A stretch of DNA of 64,000 nt from Taxillus chinensis (lineage: Eukaryota > Streptophyta > Magnoliopsida > Santalales > Loranthaceae): positions 48,501 through 112,500 of the forward strand of contig CM042091.1 of assembly GCA_023512835.1 (NCBI GenBank), written 5' to 3'. The position numbers were made by a program, and so were the translations under genes. The notes beneath the pieces are model-generated. The model made no database searches and had not been told where the DNA came from. It saw nothing but the letters and a program-made list of their open reading frames with translations. Shown here piece by piece: positions 23,449-35,397 of the stretch. How positions within the stretch are numbered: position 1 is the stretch's first letter; each line of letters opens with the position of its first letter.

Positions 23449-24723
23449 AGAAGTCAATACTCCCAAGATAGGAAATCGCTCTTATAAAGAATGCACCGTT
23501 ACGATCATTGGTATTTCATAAATGGAATGGAATGGATACACGGTATTCTATACTTATTTCGTTTAGCAGCCTAGGAGAGCGGATCTGAAAGAGCACATTT
23601 GTAAGCCCGCCGAGAACTCTCATAGAGAAAAGATGCATACGCGTCAAACACCATCCATGCGATAGCAGCCCCAGCAACCGTTCGGCCGAAAAGCAAGATT
23701 TCCAGTTTCCAAGCTTGTTGGTCGGAAAAACATCGAGTCCGTGGGAGTAAAAGCGATTCTCCGTTCCGATTGGATTGCAGAGCTAGTGTTGTGTTGCCGC
23801 TGTGCTTGAAAGAGTTCTGCTTCTGTTCGGAGAGAAACTTCGAGAATGAAACCTCTTGTTGGCCGGGCACGGAACACTGTTGAGAGATGCTCTTAGAACA
23901 CCGGAAAGCGAGAGCTTCTTACACACAATAAGAGAGAATGCAGCCTTGTAGAGGAACTCTCTTAACGCAGTCTCTTAAGTGCGTGAAACCTCGCCCCGGG
24001 GAGATTGTTGGATTCTCTCGAGTTCTCTCTGCTATTGGTGGTACGCAAAAGCATGCTACGCCCTCTTAGGTTTCCCCATGAAAGCACCTAATCATGCTAC
24101 GCCCTCCAAAAGCTTAAGGGTACCCGTAGTGAAAGCAAAGCTCTCCGGTTGCTCTCTTAAGTGTGCTTCCAGCCCCTTTATAGGCTCTGTTTTTCCGAGT
24201 GTGTCGTTACGATGCCCGAGCGTCTATCTATGGAAGCGGAAGTTGGAGCGAGAAGAGTTTATTCAGGGTGTTTTGCTTTTTAAAGAGTGTACCGAGTCAA
24301 TCATGCTACTACGGTTACGGTCTACCGGGACGATACGATATTCAGATCCCTTTACCCAGCCCCATATCGGTTAAGTAAGCGGCGCAGCAGCGGACAGATT
24401 CGTAAGAGGTATTCCGCCGAGCAGCCAAGTCTCCCTCCGTTCCGGGAAGTAAACTGCTTTCACTCGTCTTGTTTGAAGCACACTCTCCTCTCAGATGCTT
24501 TCCAAGTAGTGTTGCTCTCCTAACAACCGAACCACTCGTTTTTCCAGGTAGCGCTCTCGGATTTCTTTATGAAATGAATATGACCGAAGGGCTCGGCATT
24601 GATGAAAAGATAAGGTGTTTCGCTGTCTGTTCCAGTGTGCGGAAAGGTATCGCATTCTTGGGCTCATTGATGGTGCGTTCCTGTATGCTCTTTTGAATTT
24701 CTCTTGCATTCTATGTTACCGAA
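23449..24723. other. Gene-free region upstream of nad4L
   Basis: No gene is recognised. The frame that continues into nad4L is open upstream to an ATG at 24615, but the added residues ([16 protein letters not shown]...) resemble no family member, so I do not treat them as nad4L. Confidence 0.55.
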
Positions 24724-25028
24724 ACGGATCCTATCAAATATTGCTCACATTTTCTATGATTATCTCTATTTTAGGTATTCGGGGAATCCTCCTTAATAGA
24801 CGAAATATTCCTATTATGTCAATGCCAATTGAATCAATGTTATTAGCAGTGAATTCGAACTTTTTGGTCTTTTCCGTTTCTTCGGATGATATTATGGGTC
24901 AATCATTTGCTTCATTGGTGCCAACTGTTGCAGCTGCTGAATCTGCTATTGGGTTAGCCATTTTCGTGATTACTTTCCGAGTCCGAGGCACGATTGCTGT
25001 CGAATTTATTAATAGCATTCAAGGTTAA
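24724..25028 (+). CDS. nad4L: NADH dehydrogenase subunit 4L, 2-nt insertion near start
   Basis: ND4L is a small membrane-arm subunit (NuoK type). The body is intact: [60 protein letters not shown], ending VEFINSIQG and TAA at 25026-25028. Plants usually start this gene at an ACG edited to AUG, within ACGGATCCTATCAAATAT. That word is present at 24724-24741, but two extra bases (GC at 24743-24744) follow and put the ACG out of frame. Unless the insertion is an error, translation could start at the in-frame ATG 24756-24758, losing ten residues, or upstream. Confidence 0.92.
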
Positions 25029-26634
25029 ACACTCCCATTACCAAAATACGAAGAACCGAAAGACGCCGATACTCTCCATTCCTTTCTTTAAGCTGTTTCG
25101 AAACACTCATAGGGGAGAACCTCTTGTTGGTTTCCGAACACACCCACAGCGAGAATATCACAGCGAATCGTTTGCTGGAGTGCCACTCTCCAAAACACCT
25201 TATAAGAAAGAGAGCCAAACCCTTCCCTCTAGGACATAAGACAAACCAAAAAGAGATCGGCGAATCGAGAATCCAGGTAACGATAGCATTCCAATAGACT
25301 ACTCGCTCCCCCTACAGTAACAAGACCGTACACCGAACATCTATGAGACCGACCCATGGGTTAGACAGCAGTTCAGTCACATTCCATACAGGCACTTCTT
25401 TCGGAGCGGAAATACGAAATCTCTCTCTCACGAAAGGAGGATTCCCCGAATTGTACAGGGAACAAGGGAATACCGGATCGAATGGGGCGTGAACGATCTG
25501 TTTCGAAGCGAGTTGTATCAGAAGTTGCTCTTCGGAAAAGGTTACACACACCCCTGAAAGCAGAGTGCACTTTACTCTACTAAATCTCTTCCGGTCCACC
25601 AAGTTTGAGACAAGAAACAGAGATGCCTTGCCCTGAAAGCTAACTCTACGAAATTCACGGAAGGGTTACTACGAGACAGAACAACAAGGACTCTTACTCT
25701 CTATAGAAGCACTCTCGGTTCTCTAACAGAATGTGGAAAGAGCTGGGGCGAGCGATGCACACTGTTAAAAGAGTCTTCCACCGAGATACACATTTCATCA
25801 AAGAATTGGGAATAACGCCTGGGCCTCGGCTCAACACTGGTCGCATTCTTAGGGTAAGAGAATCCAGACACATTTCAGTTCGAAAGCAACCTGTTCATTC
25901 CGCATACTCGTTGTTTTCCCCTTTGCGTTTTATCCAACCTCAAGTCACGGTGTAATTCCAGGATAAGCACCGAGAGAGAGCGGAGCTGGCCCACTTCGAT
26001 TTCGAAAGCAAGTCAATGCACTCTGTTGTGTACCTGATTCCGAAAGCCCTTGGAACCGAACCTGTTTCCCCTATGTTTCCGTCTGAAAGCAACAGCAACA
26101 ACCGCCGAAGCCAATAACGCAAAACCTTGGACAGAACTTCCAGCATAGCCGAGCATCACGTACCCTTTCATGCTATCGCTTTCCGGGATCCGGGAGTTGT
26201 ATCGACAGAGACAGCAGGGTATTTTTCCAGAGATTGCTTCCAAGCAAGAGTGCTTTCATACAGTATACGGAACACCGAAAGTCGTAGTAAAACAGTAGCT
26301 ATTCTTCCCTCCCCTAAAAGTAACCAACTCTTCTCTTGAATCGAAAAAGCACCCATTTGGTGTCTCAATTCCCCCGGAAACACCTAAATTGCAGAGCTCT
26401 TGTTGTGTTGCCGCTTCCGGTTACTCAACCCATACCGTTTGGATACCCTTTTCTCCGATCGCCAGAATTCAGACTCTCACGACCCCATTCTGTTTCCGGT
26501 TTTATAAAATCATGAATACCTATATATGGTTTTCTTACACATCTCTAGTAAACTCAAAAGGGTTACGAGACAACAACGAAAAGAGTACAGACACAAGAGC
26601 TCTGAAAGCATTGCCGGCAAATCCATCTTGTAAA
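25029..26634. other. Gene-free region
   Basis: No gene is recognised. About 39 nt at 26579-26617, containing AGAGTACAGACACAAGAGCT, are a copy of 20729-20767 in the 1.5-kb inverted repeat, and so also match its other arm in reverse near 58260-58298. Confidence 0.6.
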
Positions 26635-27238
26635 CTAAGCGTTACCGAAATCGGATAAAAGAGATAAGAAAGGAGAGGAATAACCAATAGATGCAGGAAC
26701 ATGAAACCCTGCTGTTTTTGGAGTGGAGGTACGAGACACGGTTAGGGGAAAAGAAGTAGGTGAAGTGGTTGGATTTTGCGAGCTGTTCCAACTTGATTTG
26801 CTTCCAATACCCGAACTACAATGAATACCAAACAGAATAGCACATACAATGCTCCCAAAGGGAATGTTTAACCGATCCATTCCGGATATACCGATTTTGT
26901 TGTTGTATAGAAGTCGTAACAAGGGCACACAAAAGAAAACACGACAGAGGAGATGCACCCGGTTACCTACCAATAGTAGACGTAGGAGCTTTGGAAAGCA
27001 AACAGAGAATACATACATTTCGAGTGTACCATCTTCCGTTTCAAGTCTAGGTGCGGGAGGCTGGGGAAACAACGGGGGGGATCCGAATCGGACCTAAAGG
27101 GTATATACAGGAAACGTCTTTTTCAACACCTAGCATTACGGGCGTTAAGACTATAGAAGACAGGAGAATCGAAACACTCGTGATTATGGGTGTTGAGGTA
27201 ATGTGATGTTTATGAAAGAGTTCAAGAAAGAGTCTCAT
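26635..27238 (-). CDS. ccmB: Cytochrome c maturation protein CcmB, +1 frameshift
   Basis: CcmB is the membrane channel subunit of the CcmAB haem-handling ABC transporter. The frame opens MRLFLELFHKHHITSTPIIT, matching the family start, and reads LTPVMLGVEKDVSCIYPLGP. It then shifts at a run of seven G on the plus strand (27074-27080). Six would keep the frame. The rest is in the second frame: LPKLL-like FPKLLRLLLVGNRVH, then MDRLNIPFGSIVCAILFGIH, SWNSSQNPTTSPTSFPLTV and the C-terminus HVPASIGYSSPFLSLLSDFG. Total length is 604 nt, one more than a multiple of three. Everything else fits one intact ccmB of usual length. Confidence 0.92.
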
Positions 27239-27291
27239 TTAAGGTGTTCTGCCTGCCTTGCTGGTGGAAAGACACTTCTTTCAAGTAAACC

Positions 27292-27876
27292 CTAAGAAAA
27301 GCTCTCTTTCTGAAACTCTTGAAATGTTGAGCCGCCGAATGGAAGCGGTTTCGACTTCGCCCGTTGGAAATGCTCTCTTGCTACTAGAGAAAGAAAGGGT
27401 TCTCCTTTCGGACAGTAGTTATCTACCGCTTTTAACCCGGTTTGCATCGGCTCGTAAACAGATTGACGTTCTATAATACCGGGCCCTTTCACTTCGACAC
27501 GTCTTTTCTCTATATCGAGTAGAGCCCCTCTTCCATCTATAGGGACTCCCAAAGCGTCGACCACACGGCCTAGCATACCAATTCCAGCTGGAACATCCAC
27601 TATAGCTCCAGTGCGCATGACAAGATCTCCTTCTTTAATAGCGGTATCACTACCAAAGAGAACAATCCCGACATTCTCCCTCTCCAGATTCAACGCAATT
27701 CCTTTCACACCCTTCTCAAAGGACACCATTTCCCCAGCTTTAATCTCGTACAATCCATAAACAAGTGCAATCCCATCTCCAACAGAGACAACTTTCCCGA
27801 TCTCTCCCACTTTCAGATGTATGTTGCTAATTCGACTCTCTAATAAAGTGGTAAGTTCGGCAGCTCTATGCACCAT
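27292..27876 (-). pseudogene. Chimeric ORF: atp1 5' fragment plus unrelated tail
   Basis: Residues 1 to about 152 of this 194-residue open frame are the N-terminal third of the ATP synthase alpha subunit: [79 protein letters not shown]. Just after AVD, where normal atp1 continues toward the P-loop (GDRQTGKT), the sequence becomes unrelated ([12 protein letters not shown]...). The nucleotide-binding core is therefore missing and it cannot be a working alpha subunit. Many conserved residues are changed, but no stop has arisen. Either it is a decayed copy or a chimeric ORF; the intact gene would be elsewhere. Confidence 0.88.
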
Positions 27877-30281
27877 ATGGGCTGGTTTCTGTTGAGTTAC
27901 GGGTCTTCTTCTTAAAGTGTACTGTACAAGATCTCTCCGCTGAGAGTACTCTCTGTCTCTTTCAGTCTGTCAAGAGAGCATTCACCTTTCCCCGGCGCTG
28001 GTGGTGCAACTCGAGCCCCGTACGTAACTCTATTGTTGCAGTTGTACATACACTCTATAAGACGTTCTTGTCTGCTTCTTTGTTATGTAAGTCCCGGAAA
28101 CATCCATGAACCCGGTGCCCAATTGGTACTTCTCACGATAAAAGCAGAGTGCACTAATTGCGGACAGAGAATGCACTGGATGGCTGGTACTCTTCAGACG
28201 TGTTTGCACAACCAGAAGTCAGAGTACTCTTCTTTTGCGCTCCACTCTGTTCCGCTCATGCAGCCTATCAACTCTACAGGGTTTCATATACCCAGTGCCA
28301 TTGGATAAGATACTTCCATCCGCATACGGCACACTCCGTTCCGGGAAGTCTCCGCATCCCAATACTCTTTTATTTGAATCGAAGAGAAAGAGAGCAAGCA
28401 TAGAGAATCCGAGGACGCACAATACCCGTTGGTGTGGCTTTCAGTCTTGTTACGGCCGAAAAAACGCTTGTGTTTGGGCACTGGTAGCGTACTCTCTTGT
28501 GGAATACGGCAGTTCTTCTCTTGCAGAGAGCACACAAAGGACGTCTTATAGAGTCTGAATTCTTGGCCGGTACCCTAAGAAAGCACTCTCTTTTCTGTCT
28601 TACTCTGCAGTGTTTGTCTGTCAGCAGCCCGGACCACAGAGGCGATTCGGCACATTGGAAACCTCCCCAGCCCAGAATACAGTCAGACTGAAAGCAAAAG
28701 TGTTCTGTCTCTAAGAAAAGCTCTGTTAGATTCGTTAACTCGGCATACGGGCTCATAGACTCTCGAAGGGTATCCAGTCAGGAGTGTGCTCTCTGATTCT
28801 GATATGGTTAGGTGCTTCCCCACGGCAGAGAAGAGCTCCGATATCACCTACGAAGAGCAAGTCGCCTCTCGTAGCACTCTGGGTCTTGGAGGTGTCTACA
28901 GTCTCTAACTCTAAGAGATTGCATGCATGATTGGGTGTGCTCCGGGCGGGGCATCGATCCAGTCACCTAAAGCAGAAGCACTCTCGGATTGGACGGTAGT
29001 CATGCTTCCAATACCAGTGCGCTACCCAAGCTCGACCCTGTGCTACAGAAACTCTACTAGTAGCTCGTAGAATGCTTACGCCAGTCAGAGAAAAGCCGAG
29101 TGATACGTGCATACACTTCAACTCGCCGATTCCGTATAGTAGTACAGTACACCTTTCTTTAGAGTGTCCTGGTTGTGCTGCGCTTTCCGGGTCTAGGATG
29201 CCCCCCTTCGATGTTTGTTGCGTGTAGTACTCTCTTGGGTGTGCCTGATTCCGGTACCCTAAGAATGCGCTTTCTCTCTCTCTCTTTCAGAGTCTGTTAA
29301 GAGAATAGCATTGGGTAAGACAGGTTTTGTATCGACATCGAGTGCATGGACCTGACAGGATACACTCTTGGAACAGAGAATCCGGAGGCAGCGATGCATG
29401 TGCCTTTCGTTTCTAGTTGCGGTACAACAGGTGTTGAAAAGCAATGACCGACTGTCCCAGAAGAGATGGCTTTCCGTTTCCTCCATTCGAACCCCAACCA
29501 GGTAGAGCCTATGGGATTGGGTAATGTAGCCATTCTGCTCCCAAGAGAGAAAGCACTGTTAGATCCGGACAGGCCCGCAACATCTCGCCTTAACCGTCTA
29601 CGCCAAGTGCGATGGTATACTCTGTCATAGAAGAGCTCTTGGGTTGTGTTACTTTTCGGAGTCTTCTTTGAACTCGAAGCTACCTCTTTAGTGGAGTGTC
29701 TTCTGCAGCGGGGAGAGTACACACTAGATGCATTGAATCAAGGCTCGCTTCACTATGAGAGACACCAGTTCTACCAGGCATGAGACACACTCTGTGATTG
29801 CTGGATTGTTTGGGGGGGAGCACATTGTACTCTCGGATCCAGGAAACAAAACTCTACTAGCTCTTTAGAGACAGCGAAACACACTCTTTTGATATTGATA
29901 TTTGCGGATGAACACGGGATTAACTCTTCCAATGTTGCCTTTCCGCGCATCCAATATGATATAGCAACCAGCAGCCCTATCCAATCAATATGTGTTTTCT
30001 TTATTATACGGATACGGACCGAAACTCCCAATACAGAGTACTTCTCACGATAAAAAGGCAGAGTGCTCTACTGTATCATGTCCCCGCCCCACCCCAGATT
30101 CTCGTTCAAAGCAGATACTCCATATTGCCTAGTGTTGGATACCTAAGGAAGACTGTTTAAGAAAGCGTTCGGGTTCTACTGAATGAAAAGAGCTTTCTAT
30201 AACTCCAACTCCGATTATAGTGTTTCCAACACACTACATGATAGAGTATGCATCTTTTTGAAGTCATATCGGCGGATCCAA
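27877..30281. other. Gene-free region
   Basis: No gene is recognised. It contains members of the dispersed repeat families seen elsewhere (28436-28455; 28523-28535). A stretch at about 28935-29035 looks faintly tRNA-like but does not fold well and is listed among rejected items. Confidence 0.6.
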
Positions 30282-30297
30282 GCATCCATGGCTTAAT

Positions 30298-30331
<34 letters not shown>

Positions 30332-30355
30332 TAGGTTCAATTCCTACTGGATGCA
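30282..30355 (+). tRNA. trnI-CAU: tRNA-Ile (CAU; lysidine-type)
   Basis: This 74-nt cloverleaf has acceptor GCATCCA paired with TGGATGC, D-arm TGGCTTAATGGTTAAAGCG, anticodon loop AACTCATAATT with CAT, and T-arm TCGTAGGTTCAATTCCTAC. It is the organellar tRNA whose CAU wobble base is modified to lysidine so that it reads AUA as isoleucine. Confidence 0.95.
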
Positions 30356-32940
30356 GCACCAAGGACCCGAAAGATGGTTTGCGTAGTTGAATCACACCGA
30401 TTTGTTAATAGGCACAAGAGAGCAGAGTAAGCACTCGAAAGAATCTGTCTTCTATAAGAGAGTTGTTTATGGATTGTTTAAAGAAAACGGTATTGGGGTA
30501 ATATGTGGTATTCGTTCGAAGCGGTTTGCATCCGGATCCTCGACTCTTTTACTTAATGCAGAGATTCTCTTGGTCTAGGTGTCCATAAGACTCCCCGAAA
30601 CGCTAGAGGGACGACCCCATCTCTTTTGTATAGGATGAAATGCATTAAAAAACACGATATCTCTATTGCGCGTGCGCGTCTGCTCTCTTCTATAGGTATA
30701 CGTGGTTGGCCGCCTCTCTTCCAAAACACCTATGTATAGTATCTTATTAAATAAGAGAAAGAAGCAATGACCGACTGTCCAAAAAGCACCCTAAAGCCTG
30801 GATGGAGCCGGAGCCTCGAGAAAAGAGTACGCCCACCAAACAGAGAAGAACGCGAGACTCGTAAAAAAGCGATTGGAAAGAGTCAAACGAAAGAGAAAAG
30901 CAGCTGTCGGCGGGAGGGTTTTTAAGAGAATTCAAGAAAAACACTGTATATTGGAATTGGAAAAGATACTATACATAGAAAACGGGGCTGGCAATTCTGG
31001 GTGGGAGAGAGTTTTTGCTTGGAAGTAGTTCTCTCTACACTACAAAGATAAGAGAATGGAAATGCCCGGGTTCGAAGACACCTCTGTTTAGGAGAGAGGA
31101 TAGACCACTAAAGAAATACGGGGTAACCTGAAAGTGGAGATTCCGTAGTAACTCGATTATACTAGAGATTGTTTGGGGAAGACTCTGAAAGAGAGAGCAC
31201 CGGAAGCCTCGAAGAAAAGTGTCTTGTAAACGAGACGAGAGATTCTATGAGCTGGGGGAAGTCCAAACTCTACTAGAGAGAGAAGCACTACTTTCTATAG
31301 AGGGGAGGTGTCAACCGAAAAGAGAAGAGTGTGCCATCCGAAAACCTAGGTAGGCTTACTTAGAGTGAAAGTGCTGCTGGTTGGATCGCGTGCCGGGACT
31401 ATTCCAGGTGCATACATGTCTCTTTTTTGATATTGTGTACAGAATCTGGGGTGGGGCGGGGACAATCATCTTAAATTCGATCTTATGAGAACATGTTTCA
31501 CTAAGTGTTCATTCTCTATTCCAGAGTCCGGCCAAAACCTTTATATAGAGTTGGCAGCCCTGTATGCGTTACTCGTTTTAAAAGCTAACTCCGATCCCAA
31601 GAGTCTATGTTTCCTGTTTGGATTCGTACTTTCCGCTCCATCCAACCCTAAAGGTGTGCTTGTTGTGTGACAACACAGAGAATGAAAGCAGCCTCTCCCG
31701 TGCGTACTCTTTTCTCTTTCTTAAGCGGTTCGTAGACGTAATAAGACAGAATTCGGATCTTGCACACAACTCTGGGTTCGGAAGCCTGGCAATGGGAAGT
31801 GTGCTTGCTTTGAGAGAGAAAGGTGCTCTTTTCGTTATAATAGAGTGTTTTAGGTGTGTGTGTTAGAGCGGACTCTTTGGAGACAGCAGTAACACCCTCT
31901 CTTCTTTACTTGATGACGGGAGGAGAAGACCCGCCGGACCCAACCCTCTCCTATAGAGCTAGCGGATCCGACTACTTTGGATGTTATACAGTAACGATAA
32001 CTACCTTTTTTCTATGTTTGCAAATTCTAAAGAGAGAAACGCATGGAGAGCTGGGCTGTTGCAGCTGTGAAATAGATAACATAACAAGAAACAATCGAAA
32101 CCGGAAGAAAGAGTTCCAACGATACACTCCATTCCGAACGTCTTCTAACTAGTTTAGAGCATCCAAAGTTTAGTTCTCTTTCCGACTCCAGTAGTGCTTC
32201 AGTCGACCGGACAATACTGTACTTCCTAGGATGCTGGCTCCCATTTTGTTTAGTACAACGTTTCTTGCACCCGCGGGCGGAATGTAGAGGTTGAAAATGC
32301 GCTTCCTTTTCCTTTATTAAAGATTAAAGAGTTTTCTTAAGAGAGTAACAAAACATTCCCTTACAGACAGCGTACGAGCCCGTACCTTTTATGATACAAA
32401 TAGAGTAGAATACCCTTTTTTCAAATGTGTTAACTTCCCTTTCCGAAGAGATTGCAAAAGAGCGTCTGTTGGGTGCTTTCAGAATTCAGATGCGCAAGAA
32501 ACGCTCAAAATAGGTGTCTTTTTAAGGGTATATCTATCTATAGGAGTCTACAACATGGAATTGCTTTGGAAGCGGCAAGGGTATCTCTTTAAAACCGGGA
32601 ATGAACCGCTCGGTGGCACGAGTCTGAATAGGGAATAGCAGGTTTGCTGTCTTTAGGTAGGATGTTTGCTTCCCCTTCTGCTTTGGCATATTTACGGTAC
32701 TCGTTTCTAACCCATGAATCGCTGCCTTATTGACTGAAAGAGTTGCTTCCTATAAAGCCTATTTACCAAGCTCCTTACTGAATGGTGTCTTAATTCACTC
32801 TCCTAAAGACTTCTATAAGATAGATATCCGTGTGATTGCTTGGGTCCTTCTCTTACACTCGTATTCTTTCTGGACTGGCGTGTTTTGTCCTTATCGAGGT
32901 TCCGCCATACAATAAAGGAAGCACACTGGTAGCTACTCTC
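30356..32940. other. Gene-free region
   Basis: I recognise no gene in this 2.6 kb, only short open frames and dispersed words (for example GAAGCAATGACCGACTGTCC near 30760, also near 29442). The right end is the exact border of the 5-kb inverted repeat. Confidence 0.6.
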
Positions 32941-33203
32941 TGCTTCAAAGTCTTTAAGAAAGTTTCTCTTAGAGTTTAGACTTGTTGGATATACGATGTT
33001 ATCTGGATCTGGGTGTTCCGTAAACCGGGTGTTCTACATGCTGCTTTTCTCTTACACATCTCTAAAGTTTCTAGCATTTCTCTCTGCTGGGTGGATTCTC
33101 TCCGCTTAGAGCTCCCCCGGCTCCGCGTACATATCACTCTCGTAACGCTAATAAGAAAGTCCGAGACCTATAGAAGAGAACTGGTTGCTTTGCTTTCAGA
33201 ACT

Positions 33204-33289
33204 CTACCAATTTCCATGTTGCACTACGTTACTTACGGATGTATGCATGCAGTCCGGGAACACTTTTGGGTGAACACCCATCCGAACAA
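33204..33289 (-). CDS. nad4: nad4 exon 4 (arm A copy)
   Basis: This last nad4 exon encodes VRMGVHPKVFPDCMHTSVSN and VVQHGNW with a TAG stop (33204-33206). It is one residue shorter at the end than the usual QHGKFH. The start after an intron ending AC joins exon 3 in frame (GG-A-G + TT). Arg and Pro at conserved Trp and Leu positions indicate editing (CGG to UGG, CCG to CUG). The identical copy is at 49192-49277. Confidence 0.93.
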
Positions 33290-35397
33290 GTAGGGTCAAG
33301 AGTTCCGCATGTAGGCCGGCCGACATCCAGTATACACACTGCTTAGTGCTCTCCGAACCCAGCAAGACAGTCTCCCATCACACGGCTCACCAACAAATAG
33401 ACTTGATTCTCTTCTTCTTCCGGCCGGAGAGAGACATTTCACAGGAGTGTTTCCAGCAACATACGCGAGATATGGGTGGGCGGGCAATGGATGCTGTAGT
33501 AGAGTACCCAGCCTTCGGATCTACACTCTCTTCGGAGCACAATGTATCCCGTGGGTCTGTTAATTCCCGGCATTTTCTCAAGTAGAGCGTTTCTGTCTTG
33601 CGTGCAGCACACTCCAATCATAGCAGAGTGTCTCGGGTCGGGTAGAGAAAGGTCTTGTTCTTACTTTCTTGTAAAGACTTGGATGAAAAAGCAAAGCAAC
33701 CGGATGGGATGTACCGTTCACGCCGGGGAAACGCAACGGGACAGAAAGAGCTATGCGAAATCAAGAGACAAGACACAGACACTTTAGTTACTAAGAGTTG
33801 AATACAAGTGCTTTCATTTCAATAGCATCCAGAAACCAGAATAGAGAGAGCAGATTTCTTCTGGGCTCCCCAAACCTGTCCTGTTCGGCGGTGCCTAATT
33901 CGGCTTTCTGAACCTTCTTCCAAAACCCCAAACTCAGAGTTTAGACACAGTAGAGAGTCTTATCGGTTGCTTACCTCCGCCGCGTACACTGTAGAGCCGA
34001 GGATGGTCAAAGCTCTCCGAACCGTGTGCGTTTTGGGTGGTTCGTGCTTTCAGTCGTCCCTGTGTAACGCTTTTACTTTCGGGGGGATATACGCCTAGAG
34101 CCTAGGACCGATTACCCGGACTCGAAAGACAGAGTGCCCCCGGGTGACACAAAAGTGACTTTTCTTACACTTGAAGAGAGATTGGATTGGAATGGTTGGA
34201 TTCCGACGGCATTCTACCATACCCATTTCCAACTTGAATTGCGAGGCGTACTCTGTCACTTGCTAGCTGCCTTTCAGTCTTTAAGTAAAGTATGCTAGCA
34301 TCCCGTACGCTTTCAGTCTGTCTGCTAGCGGCTGCCAATCTTTCTTTAAGTCTGTCAAGTACGCTGCCATTCAGTCTTGTCCCGTTCTCCTATGTGAGAG
34401 TCTGAACAACCTAGCGAAAGCGCTATTGCTGCCGGACCGTAGCTCGGGTGCTGTGCAACGTCCATTAGGGTTGTTACACAATTCCATGTTGTAGACTCCT
34501 TCATCCACTGTTACTAGAGTTACAAAGAGCTCGGCCCACCCGAACGATTCACTTTCAACTCTCAATGAGACTCGAGAGACAGACAGAGATACTCAAGAGA
34601 CAGAGAGTAATTCGGAGACTTTTGAGACACCCTAAGAGAGTTTCCGTCCAATAGAGAGTCGCGGCCCAATCTCGTTTCAATCTCTCCGCTGAAAGCCCAT
34701 TTTAAGAACCGTACACTCAGTGCTTTTCGCTTTTAGATAGATATACTACGAGTCATCCGCCCCAGAATCCATTCCATCGCCGCGGCCATCTGGTTCACCG
34801 GTACTACCAAAAAGTCTATCGCTTACGTTACTCTTTTGTTATTCTCTGTTTTTCGAATACCTCGGTCGTGCTGCTGGTTTCCACTCTTTTGTTATCGAAT
34901 CTCCTATGGGTGGTGCTTCCATAATCACTTTTAGTCCGTCTCATGGTAAAGGGCACGCGGCTTTCTATTTCTTCGATAAAAACAGACCGAACGCTCGAGT
35001 TATGGGCTCGTCCAACCCTTACGCATTCAAGCTCGTTCAACTTTACCTCGGAGACACGGTCGAAGTACCATGCAAGGTTGCCCGTACTCCTCTCTTTTCG
35101 GATATCGTAAAGATAGATACTCCACTTTATCCTTTTCGATACGAAGTAGAAAGCTCTTCCGTTTCGTGCTTCTATAGTTGGAGAGTCTGCACCTAGTCGC
35201 TTAACAGGGGGTCGAGGTGCCCCCCGCTCTTGCTCCCTCCTAGAAACTCTCCTCTACTGAAAAGGATCCAAAGGAGTACTCTGCCTCAACGAAACCAAAA
35301 CACCCTATAAGGATGACTACTCCGTCCCTTCGAAAGCACACTCGAAAGAGATCTCATTTGTTTCCCCTTCTTTATTTGGTAGTTTGGACGGTCGCCC
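33290..35397 (-). other. nad4 intron 3 (arm A copy)
   Basis: This 2.1-kb cis group II intron starts GGGCGACCG after exon 3 and ends in AC before exon 4. Domain V is at 33349-33388 on the minus strand (GAGCCGTGTGATGGGAGACT and the 3' strand ending GGTTCGGAGAG). No maturase is visible on the sense strand. The 93-bp repeat shared with nad2 intron 4 lies at about 34283-34375. Confidence 0.9.
34741..35196 (+). other. Unassigned open frame antisense to nad4 intron 3
   Basis: A frame of 152 codons is open from just after a TAG to a TAG at 35194-35196; its first ATG is at 34906. The product from that ATG reads MGGASIITFSPSHGKGHAAF and later FKLVQLYLGDTVEVPCKVAR. I recognise no family. It is copied at 47285-47740 in arm B. 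Its codons look more regular than the chance frames nearby, but it is antisense to an intron, so coding status is doubtful. Confidence 0.3.

Noticed and set aside
24615..24723. Upstream extension of nad4L from an ATG at 24615
   Set aside because: The 36 extra residues match no nad4L; the family start word lies at 24724.
28935..29035. tRNA-like stretch on the minus strand with TAGCGCACTGG and GGATCGATGCC, resembling the two internal promoter boxes
   Set aside because: The T-arm and anticodon stems do not pair and the acceptor has mismatches. At best it is a decayed tRNA or SINE relic.
33990..34080. Second domain V-like motif in nad4 intron 3 (arm A; also near 48411-48470)
   Set aside because: Only the 3' strand is recognisable; the 5' strand is missing, so it cannot fold as domain V.
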